NCBI GenBank assembly: GCA_020629715.1
Contig: JAHDCU010000002.1
Coordinates: 522,848-586,847 of the forward strand
Source of the DNA: Saprospiraceae bacterium
GTDB lineage: Bacteria; Bacteroidota; Bacteroidia; Chitinophagales; Saprospiraceae
DNA: 64,000 nucleotides
Direction: 5' to 3'
Each line of letters starts with the position of its first letter. The stretch's first letter is position 1. Shown in pieces: positions 16,983 to 26,700 of this stretch. The translations under genes and the position numbers were made by a program. The notes below the pieces were generated by a model. That model saw only the letters and a list, made by a program, of their open reading frames with translations, had not been told where the DNA came from and did not search any database.

Positions 16983-17990
16983 CTATCGAAATAGTGATAA
17001 GCAATCATTTAGTTTCGATTTTTTTGAACCCACTCCATATAGATTTATTAAAATTCCTATTTCATGAGCACCTCCAGATCCGATACTTAAATCAGAAATG
17101 GTATAATCAAAACTATATCCAATTTTAAAAGGACCTTTTTTTATACCCGTTGACATAATAATTGCATCACTATTATTCCAGGCATTCCTATACCACAATC
17201 CTACAAAGAGTGATCTAACCGCAGTATAAGCTCCCACATTAACCTGATAAAAGTCTCCTTGTCTTTCAAAGAGAACGTTAGGTGTAATAAACGTGCCTTC
17301 ATCTTTTTTATTTCCCCGGCGTAAATTTATTTGGTAACCTCCGTGTAATGAAAACCTTACTGGAAGGTCAGCCCCAGCAAATATGCCGTCAAGATAAGAC
17401 TGATTCGGTGTATTAAGATGATTGAGTGAAAAGCCAACGTAGAATAACTTGTTGTATAATAGAAATCCACTAGAAATATCAAAGTAGCTATTAGAGATAT
17501 TTCCAATAATACCCTCAGTATTAGGAATGATAGATCCACCTTGGGTTATAATACCAGATCCTCTATCTATCTGCTCCCCAAAAATCAGTCTACTCCCATC
17601 TAATCTTTGTTGAACATAGGCGGCGCCTATTCCCATTTTTAATTGAAAATCATTATTCAATCTTAGTGAATAAGAATACATTAGCGAGGCATTAGTACTT
17701 ACCAGTGCTCCATCACCTGAGTCGTCATTGAGCAAAGAAAAACCTATACCGCTATTATAATTATCAAAAAAACGATCAAATCCAACTTGATATGTCGTGT
17801 ATGTATTACCAAAGCTAGGCCATTGATTTCTATAATTTAAACTTACCACTGGATGACTAGACACTCCAGAAAAAGCTGGGTTTAGAGTCAGGGGTGAATT
17901 ATAATATTGACTAAAAACGGGATCTTGGGCATACAATTGACCACCAAGTGCTGCAACTATAAATAATATTTTAAGAACTATGTATCTAAT
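16983..17990 (-). CDS. PorP/SprF family type IX secretion membrane protein, probable ATT start
   Basis: The protein is an outer-membrane beta-barrel of the PorP/SprF family, which works with the T9SS and its SprB-type adhesins. QDPVFSQYYNSPLTLNPAFSG, NYRNQWPSFGNTYTTYQVG and the closing strands (PFKIGYSFDYTISDLS, SGGAHEIGILINL) are diagnostic. The first ATG/GTG/TTG in frame is TTG at 17936, but starting there removes the signal peptide. The frame runs open back to a stop at 17997-17999 and encodes RYIVLKILFIVAALGGQLYA immediately before QDPVF, a clear signal peptide. The best initiator in it is ATT at 17990 (335 residues); ATA at 17981 is possible. An out-of-frame ATG lies at 17995-17997. It is divergent from porU and followed by gldJ 87 bp away. 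Confidence 0.82.
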   Translation of the reverse strand: MRYIVLKILFIVAALGGQLYAQDPVFSQYYNSPLTLNPAFSGVSSHPVVSLNYRNQWPSFGNTYTTYQVGFDRFFDNYNSGIGFSLLNDDSGDGALVSTNASLMYSYSLRLNNDFQLKMGIGAAYVQQRLDGSRLIFGEQIDRGSGIITQGGSIIPNTEGIIGNISNSYFDISSGFLLYNKLFYVGFSLNHLNTPNQSYLDGIFAGADLPVRFSLHGGYQINLRRGNKKDEGTFITPNVLFERQGDFYQVNVGAYTAVRSLFVGLWYRNAWNNSDAIIMSTGIKKGPFKIGYSFDYTISDLSIGSGGAHEIGILINLYGVGSKKSKLNDCLSLFR

Positions 17991-18095
17991 AGGACATTAT
18001 GTTTTTAAGATTGCGGAAATATGAGAACTTAGCAATACTAACAATGCTTGAACGTTTCAACTCTCGAAAAAATTGATCAAACTCTGTTATTTATT

Positions 18096-21000
18096 ATGCA
18101 ATATTATACCAAACTATTTATTTTAATATCGGTTCTCGTCTTTTTTAAAATAAATCTTTCTGCACAACAACAGTATTCGATTAAAGGTGAACTATATTGG
18201 AGCAAATCCAATGTACTCCTAAATCCCCTTACTGAAGAATATGTAGATATCTATAGCATAAAAAATGGATCATCTTCCATCAAATATCCTGAGATCCCTA
18301 TTTATAAAACAAAAATTAAAATTAAAGGAGATGCATCCGTTAGTACTAGTATTGATATCCTAGAAGAGGAAGAAATCATTTTGAAAAGGGAGGATAGCAA
18401 AACAAAAATTTCTAATAAAGTTGATATTAATATAACCATTGCCAAGGAACGTCAAGATTACTATGCCCACCTGAGCTTCATACCCATATATCAGAACAAC
18501 GGAAAATACTACCGACTAAATCGCTTTAAAATAAATCTTACCGCAAAAGAGAAATCCTCATCCGCAAAAAAAGATCCTAATAACAAACTAAACTCGATTT
18601 TAGCCAGCGGTGATATTTATCAATTTAGGATCAGTACTGACGGGATACATTATATAGACCGAGCGCTTTTAGAGAGTGCTCTTGGTTCAAAAATAGACGA
18701 AATTAATCCCAAAAATATTTCCATTTTTGGAAATCCTGGAGCTAAGCTTCCGCAAGCTATTGTTGATGATAGAATTGATGATTTGGCAGAAATACCCATA
18801 TTCATTATTGGAGAAGAGGATAATAGCTTTGATGAAAATGACAGGATTGTCTTTTATGCTCAAGGTGCATCAACATGGCAGATCGATAATAATGATCTCA
18901 TCTACAATCAAAATATTTATGACTTACATAATTATATTTATATCAAGCTTGATCAAGCCGATGCCAAACGTATAGAAGATTTTGACTATTCTCAAAATAC
19001 AAGTAATTATTCAACAGACTCCTACGATCACTATACAAGATATGAAGAGGATAGAACAAACCTTCTAGGTCAATTTAGTGCTACTGAAGGGTCGGGACAA
19101 TCGTGGTACGGGCCAAGCTTCAATATAGAACGTGAACAAAATTTCCGAGATAAGCTGCTCATTAAAAATATCGTATCGGGAGAGGAGGCTGATATATCAT
19201 GTCTTTTTGCAGGTCGCAGTGACTTAGCAAGTTCATTTAGCCTGAGTATTGAAAACAACTCCTGGTCTCGAATCATACCTAGAGTAAATACTGCTGGATT
19301 TGTGTCCAGGTATGCCTTTGACAGAACTATTGAAGAAAGTTTTATTTTAAATAACGACGAACCTGATGTCATCATTAATTACCCCAATAATGCAGAAGGG
19401 GCTGAAGGTTGGTTAGATTATATTCAACTGGTATACAGAAGACAGTTAATCTATAATAACGACGCATTAGTATTTCAAGACCTACTCGCAGCAAATGCCA
19501 CTGTTGCTCAATTTAATATTTCGCAAGTATCGGATGCTACAGTTTGGGACGTATCGGATCTAAATAATCCCAGATCACTAAAGACAGAAAATACTGCTAC
19601 GGGAATAAAAGTACAAGATGTTCAAAATGGTAATCTAAAGAGATATTTGGTTTTTAAGGAAGAAGATATCGTCCTAAAACCGCAATTTGTATCAAAAGTA
19701 GATAATCAAAATTTACATGCCATTACCGATGTGGATATGATCGTGGTCTATCATAAAGATTTCGCGACCGCCGTAGAACGATTAGCTGAGTTTAGAAGAA
19801 ATCACGATGGGCTCAATGTTATCACAGTAGATATAGAACATATCTATCATGAATTTTCATCTGGACGTGTTGATCCATCAGCACTCCGAGATTTCGCAAA
19901 GATGATATATAACCGAACCGATAATTTCACTTATTTATTACTATTTGGAGATGGGTCTTATGACTATCGAGCTATAGTACCCGGCTTGACAGACCAAAAT
20001 TTTGTACCTGTTTATGAAACCGTAGAGAGTCTTGATCCTATTGAAGCATTTCCTACAGACGATTATTTCAGTTTATTAAGTGATCAGGAGGGGGGCAACT
20101 TAAGAGGTGCTCTTGACATAGCAGTAGGTCGTATACCCGTAACGACAGCTAGTGGCGCGGAAGCCGTTGTTGATAAAATAATTCATTATCAATCTGATCT
20201 CAATACATTAGGAGAATGGCGGTTGAAAACACAGTTCATTGCAGATGATGAAGACGGTAATCTTCATCTTCGTCAGACTGAAAATATTGCTAGAGATACT
20301 GAAGAAGATCATAAACTTTATAATCAGTCCAAAATTTACTTAGATGCTTATCCTCAAAACTCCACTCCTGGTGGTGAACGATATCCTGAAGCTAATGCAG
20401 CCATCAATAGCAATATCAATAATGGATATTTAGTTACCAACTATCTCGGTCACGGTGGACCTACTGGGTGGGCTCAAGAACGTGTTTATGGAAATAATGA
20501 TATCCTTAATCATAATAACTATGACCAACTAACCCTTTTCGTCACGGCCACCTGCTCTTTTACAGGGTATGATGATCCAGAAATAATAAGCGCAGGCGAA
20601 AACTGCCTACTCAATCCTAATGGAGCCGGTATAGGATTATTTAGTACGACAAGAGCCGTATGGTCTAATGAAAATGAGAGACTTGCTCAGTCTGTATTCG
20701 ATACTATATTTGTGAGAGAAGAGGGTAAATACCAAACGCTAGGAGAAATTTTACGAAAGGCTAAAAACAATGAAGGTGCAGATACGATAAGTAGAAATGC
20801 TAGAAAGTTTGCTATGATTGGAGATCCTGCCCTGACGCTCAACTATCCAAAATATACGGTTCAGTTAGATGAGATCAATGGGCAAGGTATAAGTCAAGTT
20901 CTTGATACCTTAGCTGCCCTTCAAAAAGTAACCATGAGTGGCACCATTACTGACTATACGGGTACAGTTATTTCTGATTTCAATGGTATTTTGAGTCCGA

Positions 21001-21941
21001 CGATTTATGATAAAAAAAGCTCTATAAATACATTAAAAAATGATGAGCGAAGTCAACTGACCTCATTCGAAGTTTTTAAAAATATTATTTTCAAAGGAAA
21101 TGTTTCGATCATCAATGGACAATGGGAGTTCAGCTTTATCGTGCCAAAGGATATTGATTACAGTTATGGCACAGGACGTGCAAGCTTCTACGCTGTAGAT
21201 GGAAATGGAGTAGATGCCGGCGGATACTCTGAAGACTTTATTATAGGAGGTACATTTGGACAAGCCATTGTAGATAATCAGGGACCTGAAATAGAACTAT
21301 TTATCGACAACGAGTCATTTGTAAGTGGAGACCAAACTAGCCCCGACCCATTACTTATTATAAAGCTATCGGATGAAAATGGAATAAATGTGTCTGGCAC
21401 TAGTATTGGTCACGATCTGACTGCGGTACTCAATGATCCTGATCAAAGCTCAAATATCTTAAATGAATTTTACGAATCTAATCTGGATGACTATACAGCC
21501 GGAAAAGTGAATTTCAGATACAATGATCTTCCTCTAGGTAGCTATTCCCTTACCGTAAAAGCATTTGATGTTGCAAACAATAGTTCTCAAGAAACTATTG
21601 ATTTTGTAGTAATTAATCAGGGAGATCAACCTCTGAGTAATGTGCTTAATTATCCAAATCCATTTACGACACAAACAAAATTTACATTTGAACACGATTT
21701 TGCAGAATCTAGCGTTGATGTACTTGTGAATGTATTTACGATAAGTGGAAAGCTGGTGAGAAGTATAAATACCAATTCGATATCTAGGGGTAACTATGTA
21801 GATGATATCATTTGGGATGGAAAGGACGACTTTGGAAATCAATTAGCAAAGGGAGTATATCTTTACAAGGTGAAGGCAAAAGGAATAAGCTCTGAAAGCA
21901 CCCAAGAAAGTGATTTTGAGAAGCTCGTGATATTAAAATAG
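18096..21941 (+). CDS. porU: PorU, T9SS C-terminal signal peptidase (C25 family)
   Basis: This 1281-residue protein is PorU, the gingipain-family (C25) sortase that cleaves C-terminal domains of T9SS cargo at the cell surface and attaches A-LPS. A signal peptide starts at ATG 18096 (MQYYTKLFILISVLVFFKIN, then LSAQ); a TTG at 18048 would put a hydrophilic stretch in front of it and is rejected. The catalytic pair is visible: His786 in NYLGHGGPTGW and Cys820 in TATCSFTGYDDPE. The region before it carries LLLFGDGSYDYR and AVGRIPV, typical of C25 peptidases. The C-terminus is itself a sorting-type beta domain: LNYPNPFTTQTKFTF, VFTISGKLVRSI, GKDDFGNQLAKGVYLYKVK. porV follows 55 bp downstream. Confidence 0.95.
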   Translation: MQYYTKLFILISVLVFFKINLSAQQQYSIKGELYWSKSNVLLNPLTEEYVDIYSIKNGSSSIKYPEIPIYKTKIKIKGDASVSTSIDILEEEEIILKREDSKTKISNKVDINITIAKERQDYYAHLSFIPIYQNNGKYYRLNRFKINLTAKEKSSSAKKDPNNKLNSILASGDIYQFRISTDGIHYIDRALLESALGSKIDEINPKNISIFGNPGAKLPQAIVDDRIDDLAEIPIFIIGEEDNSFDENDRIVFYAQGASTWQIDNNDLIYNQNIYDLHNYIYIKLDQADAKRIEDFDYSQNTSNYSTDSYDHYTRYEEDRTNLLGQFSATEGSGQSWYGPSFNIEREQNFRDKLLIKNIVSGEEADISCLFAGRSDLASSFSLSIENNSWSRIIPRVNTAGFVSRYAFDRTIEESFILNNDEPDVIINYPNNAEGAEGWLDYIQLVYRRQLIYNNDALVFQDLLAANATVAQFNISQVSDATVWDVSDLNNPRSLKTENTATGIKVQDVQNGNLKRYLVFKEEDIVLKPQFVSKVDNQNLHAITDVDMIVVYHKDFATAVERLAEFRRNHDGLNVITVDIEHIYHEFSSGRVDPSALRDFAKMIYNRTDNFTYLLLFGDGSYDYRAIVPGLTDQNFVPVYETVESLDPIEAFPTDDYFSLLSDQEGGNLRGALDIAVGRIPVTTASGAEAVVDKIIHYQSDLNTLGEWRLKTQFIADDEDGNLHLRQTENIARDTEEDHKLYNQSKIYLDAYPQNSTPGGERYPEANAAINSNINNGYLVTNYLGHGGPTGWAQERVYGNNDILNHNNYDQLTLFVTATCSFTGYDDPEIISAGENCLLNPNGAGIGLFSTTRAVWSNENERLAQSVFDTIFVREEGKYQTLGEILRKAKNNEGADTISRNARKFAMIGDPALTLNYPKYTVQLDEINGQGISQVLDTLAALQKVTMSGTITDYTGTVISDFNGILSPTIYDKKSSINTLKNDERSQLTSFEVFKNIIFKGNVSIINGQWEFSFIVPKDIDYSYGTGRASFYAVDGNGVDAGGYSEDFIIGGTFGQAIVDNQGPEIELFIDNESFVSGDQTSPDPLLIIKLSDENGINVSGTSIGHDLTAVLNDPDQSSNILNEFYESNLDDYTAGKVNFRYNDLPLGSYSLTVKAFDVANNSSQETIDFVVINQGDQPLSNVLNYPNPFTTQTKFTFEHDFAESSVDVLVNVFTISGKLVRSINTNSISRGNYVDDIIWDGKDDFGNQLAKGVYLYKVKAKGISSESTQESDFEKLVILK

Positions 21942-21956
21942 ACAATAATATATTAT

Positions 21957-21964
21957 TACATTTG
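21957..21964 (+). promoter_or_regulatory. Candidate -7 element for porV
   Basis: TACATTTG in the 55-bp porU-porV gap matches TAnnTTTG, 33 bp before the porV ATG. No TTG lies 19 bp upstream. It may give porV extra expression over porU. Confidence 0.4.
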
Positions 21965-21996
21965 TATTCTATAAAAACAATCAAGACAACTATAGC

Positions 21997-23214
21997 ATGA
22001 AAAACGTATCTATACTAACGCTGCTAGCATTCGTAATGAACTTTTCAGCAATTGGCCAATATAATCCAGGGCCAGGCTGTGTTACTGATGCCAACGGTGA
22101 CTGCCTGCCTAATACCTTACTTACGGCTATGCCGTTTTTACGTATTGTCCCCGATGCACGAGCCGGTGCAATGGGAGATGCTGGTATAGCAACCTCGGTA
22201 GATGGTGGTGCCATGCACTTCAATGCTAGTAAATTAGTTTTTGCTGAACAAAATCAGGGCCTATCAGCAACATATACACCTTGGCTTAGAGACTTAGGAC
22301 TACAGGATGTATATCTCACCTATTTGAGTGGGTATAAAAAAATAGATGACCTACAAGCGGTAGGAGCTTCCTTAAGGTTCTTTTCTCTAGGTAATATCAA
22401 CTTTACTGATGCTGATGGTAATCCTGCTGGTATGGGAAGTCCAAGAGAACTAGAATTCTCAATCGCTTACGCAAGAAAACTAAGTGATAAACTCTCCGCA
22501 GGACTTACTGGTAAATATATTTATTCAAACTTAGCCTCTGGGCAAGTAACTGGAGGGTTATTAATTTCATCCGCAAATGCATTTGCAGCAGATTTTTCTT
22601 TAACCTATAAGAACAAAATAAACATATCAGGAAATGATTCTGATCTCAGTTTTGGTATGTCAATCTCCAATGTAGGCTCAAAAGTAACCTATACAGAAGG
22701 AACAGTTAAAGACTTTCTACCTATGAATATCGGTATAGGAGGAGCGTTGACCATGAATATCGATGAATATAATGCAATAACTTTTGCATTGGATATCAAT
22801 AAAATGCTTACCCCGACTCCAGTATCGTCAACGATTATTGACGAGAATGGTGACGAAATAGTAAATCCTGATTATGATACTGATGGCAATGGTTTTGCAG
22901 ACTTTAGAGAGCAATCTATGTTTTCTGCATTGCTTGGATCTTTTGGCGATGCTCAAGGCGGATTTAGCGAAGAACTACAAGAATTTGCTTTTAGTGTAGG
23001 AGCTGAGTATTGGTATGACAAGCAGTTTGCTGTGAGAGCAGGATATTATTATGAAAATCCACTCAAAGGTGATCGTAAATTTCTCACTGTAGGTATTGGA
23101 CTAAAGTATAATGTATTTGGTCTAAACCTATCATATTTAGTACCTACTAATAACCGAAGAAATCCTCTAGATAATACTTTACGATTTACTCTAAATTTTG
23201 ATATCGCCGAGTAA
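21997..23214 (+). CDS. porV: PorV (LptO), T9SS outer-membrane shuttle protein
   Basis: This 405-residue FadL-like outer-membrane barrel is PorV, which carries T9SS substrates from the SprA translocon to PorU. A signal peptide (MKNVSILTLLAFVMNFSAIGQ) is followed by family motifs: AMPFLRIVPDARAGAMGDAG and ATSVDGGAMHFNASKLVFAE. The final strand NTLRFTLNFDIAE ends in a way typical for barrels. It lies directly downstream of porU, the order seen in other Bacteroidota, and ends in a strong bidirectional terminator shared with the RNase P RNA gene. Confidence 0.95.
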   Translation: MKNVSILTLLAFVMNFSAIGQYNPGPGCVTDANGDCLPNTLLTAMPFLRIVPDARAGAMGDAGIATSVDGGAMHFNASKLVFAEQNQGLSATYTPWLRDLGLQDVYLTYLSGYKKIDDLQAVGASLRFFSLGNINFTDADGNPAGMGSPRELEFSIAYARKLSDKLSAGLTGKYIYSNLASGQVTGGLLISSANAFAADFSLTYKNKINISGNDSDLSFGMSISNVGSKVTYTEGTVKDFLPMNIGIGGALTMNIDEYNAITFALDINKMLTPTPVSSTIIDENGDEIVNPDYDTDGNGFADFREQSMFSALLGSFGDAQGGFSEELQEFAFSVGAEYWYDKQFAVRAGYYYENPLKGDRKFLTVGIGLKYNVFGLNLSYLVPTNNRRNPLDNTLRFTLNFDIAE

Positions 23215-23241
23215 TCAAATTATCTATTAATAAAAAATAGA

Positions 23242-23277
23242 AAAGGGCTTATCAATTTGATTGATAAGCCCTTTTTC
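23242..23277. terminator. Bidirectional terminator shared by porV and rnpB
   Basis: A 14-bp stem (23242-23255 with 23261-23274, 5-nt loop) is followed by T residues on both strands. It ends porV (+) and rnpB (-), which converge here. Confidence 0.88.
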
Positions 23278-23285
23278 ATTCAAAG

Positions 23286-23678
23286 TATGATATTTCATAA
23301 GCCGGATTCTGTTATCACCATAAGTGATTATTCATCATTTATCTAGATTCACTCATTCCGAGTAAATTCGAGCTGTCTACCCTTCTCAGCCAAACATACA
23401 TTTGATCTCACGAGTAGCGATTTATCCGAGGATACTGAGATATACGTGACATTTCAACACATGAGGTTTACCTGCATGATAAGTTACCTAATCAAGTCGT
23501 GAGCTCTTACCTCACGTTTTCACCTTTACCTCAATCATAACAATGATTAAGGAAGTCTAATCTCTGTGGCACTTTCTATTTCTGACTTCTCAGAATCCAT
23601 CCGTTAGATGGCATGTTACTCTACGTTGTCCGGACTTTCCTCTCCACCATACGGTGCAGCGATGAATTAAATATCACT
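23286..23678 (-). ncRNA. rnpB: RNase P RNA
   Basis: This is the catalytic RNA of RNase P, which matures tRNA 5' ends. On the minus strand the conserved P4 5' motif GAGGAAAGTCCGGACAAC lies at about 23629-23646, and the conserved 3' end AGAATCCGGCTTATGAAAT at about 23293-23311. The predicted P1 helix closes: GTGATATTT (23669-23677) pairs with AAATATCAT (23287-23295), giving a length near 393 nt. An imperfect -7 box, TACCTTTA at 23680-23687, sits just upstream of the predicted 5' end. There is no protein-coding frame in this interval. Exact ends are estimated from P1 pairing. Confidence 0.93.
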
Positions 23679-23776
23679 GTAAAGGTAATACTATTAAGCT
23701 TAGTTTACGATTCATCATATTATACTAGTTTACCATATGTAAATGTTGTATTTTGTGATGAATAGCTATCGCCTCC

Positions 23777-26700
23777 GTGAAGAAACGTGCTCTTTTCATA
23801 TTGACAATATTATTTTCGACTGTATTACTAGCACAGTTTATTATTTATCAATTCGTACCAATGGAGGGTACTGTCATAACAGCCTACCAAGAAAGGCTAG
23901 ATGAACTTTTCAATAAAGAAATTGACCACAATCTCGAAGAGCTTCAAAGTTTTGCTAATCTGACTTGTCATAATAATGGTGACATAACTTATTGGTTTGA
24001 AGGTTTTGACTTATCATCTAAAGAAGAAAACACTTTTACACAACGCTTCGTACAATCAGAAAAATCGGATACCTGTCTAATTAAATTCAATTTATTCGAT
24101 AAATACAGAAGAGTAAATAAAAATATTCTGCCTCAATATCTACATTGGTCAATCGTCAAGGTAGATCTACACAGTGATTATAAGCTACAAATTAAGGATC
24201 AAATCTTCCAGGTAGAAATTAAGAAACTTTCATGGAGCCCGAGACAACAAAAAATATTCACTACCAATCTTTACCTATTACTATTACTGATATCTGCCTT
24301 AATCGTAAAACGAATAAAAAAGCTAACGATTCCTAAGTTTTTAGGCATTGCCATGTTAGTGATCTTTACTACTTTTTTCATACAATACTTCATACACGGA
24401 AGTACTCTTACCAAGCTGCAGATATTTTCAGAAGATAACTATTTTGATGTTTTAAATCCGTCTTTTGGCGCTCTTATCTTGAATATCATTGCCTTTTCAA
24501 TTATTGTAGGTTTATTTTTCAAGACGCAGAAATATGATATTTCTAGCAAGGTAGATATCAGTAAATACTTTATTGCATACTTCTTTAGTCTTGGGTTGTA
24601 TGACTACGTCATAATAAATATTATCGCCTGTATTCATAAGTCCGGCATCGCTCTAAATGTTGAAAATATATTACAGTTTGATAAATACAGTCTGCTGTAT
24701 ATACTATTGGTAATTAGTATTTTATTTCTTGGCTTTCTTGTACAGAATAATATCGTCAAAACTCTTGTAATTGCTAATGTTAAGAGATCAAATCGAACTC
24801 TTGCCTATCTAATAATATGTGTTATTCATCTTGGGTTTTCGTATTGCTTCTTATCACTCAATATGGCTATCCTACTGGCAATATTCCTCCTTGCCCTGTC
24901 ATTGATGATCGATATATATAATTGTCTGCATGAAAAGTCGATACTATGGCTGTTGTGGTGGATCATTATTTATGCTGCTTTTCTCTCTATTGTTTTATTT
25001 GCTGTTGGACTTCAAAAACAAATCATAGATAGAACAAACAAACTATCACATATCTATCATGAAGTACCTCAAAAATTACTTAAGGACTTAGTTGCTATAC
25101 GAGAAGACAGTACTGTGACTGAATCTATAGAACAAATCATACAATCGCCCACTAATAGTCTTTTAGATCAAAACGATATAGAAGAATATCTATCTTCTGT
25201 GATCAATCTTCCAAAAAAATATACTTGGAAAATAAATTTATTCGATAGTCTAGGAACTAGTCTACTTTTGCAAAATAGAGAAACCAAGCGAGGTTTTAAA
25301 AGCTCGCTCCCCTATCTCAAAAATATATCTAGGCGGATATATTTTGATCACCTTATTGGTCAATTTGTATTGGTTTTAGAAGGAAGGAATAATCAATCCT
25401 TCACGAATCCAAATTTAAATTTGATCGTAAAAACCGAGGCTAAAAAAATAGAATTGGACAATTATTCCCTTTTCTTACAAACAGAGGTTCAATACAGTCA
25501 CGGGCTCTCATCCAATACGCATAGTCAATACTCATCCCTGTCTGAGGGGGTTTACTATTTTGGTAATACTGCAGTTATTATACACCAAGTCGATAACAAC
25601 ATAAAGCTAATCTCAACACAAAAGGTGGCTAAAATTCTAAAGCCACTTTCACTATTTAGCTATTTATTTTGTCTTATCGGATGCTATACCATACTCTCTT
25701 TATACTTAATAAGTAAGTTTAGCCCACAATGGCTAGGAGTATTATCTGAGATCAACCTACTGCCATTACGTTCGCTACGTACCAAAATTCAAATCAGTGT
25801 TTTGGTATTGATAATCTTCTCTTTTATTGTGATCGGAATTGTCACCGTATTCTTTTTTAGCAATGAGCTAAAGAGGAATGAACAGATAGGAAAAAACTAT
25901 AGAATAGACTTATTAATCAAAGATATAGATTCTAGATTATCTGAAATCACATCACAAGATGCTGCAATTAATGCAATATCCTCTCAATTATTTGAACTCA
26001 AGAAGGTACATAATGTGGACCTAAGATTATACAACAATCAAGGCTATGAATTATTTTCTAGCATATCGGATCAATCCACTACAACGATACCTTATAATAT
26101 CTATAAAACAATATTAAAGGATGGGAAAACCTACAATTCATATATAGAATCCAATCAAGATATATATATCAAACTTTCGCCAAATGGGCTCTCATCACTA
26201 GGTATACTTCAAGTCAAAACTCCTGTTTCAAGAGGAACAACCTATAAGATCACAGAATTTATCTCTACTATACTCAATGTATATGTATTTTTATTTCTAT
26301 TGGCGGGTGCCATAGCGATTGCAATTGCCAACTCTATCACTGAACCCTTGAACTCTCTGTCTAGAAAACTGAAAGAAATAAAATTAGGGAGAAAGAATCA
26401 AGAACTGATATATAACTCTAAGGATGAAGTGGGTCAGTTAATAATTACATACAACAGGATGATTAAAGAGTTGGAATCAAGCGTAAATATTCTTGCCCGT
26501 ACAGAACGAGATATGGCATGGAGAGAGATGGCTAAACAAGTTGCACATGAGATCAAAAACCCTCTCACTCCAATGAAACTAAGTATTCAGTATTTAGAAA
26601 AAGCTATAGAAAGCAGACCTGAAGAGGCTATGCAACTCATTGGAAAAGTATCAAATACTCTAATTGAGCAAATAGATAATCTATCTCAGATTGCTGGAGA

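Noticed and set aside
17936-17936. TTG at 17936 as the start of the PorP/SprF gene
   Set aside because: It would remove the signal peptide encoded just upstream and leave an outer-membrane protein without export signal.
18048-18095. TTG start upstream of porU
   Set aside because: It adds a hydrophilic stretch in front of a good signal peptide starting at ATG 18096.
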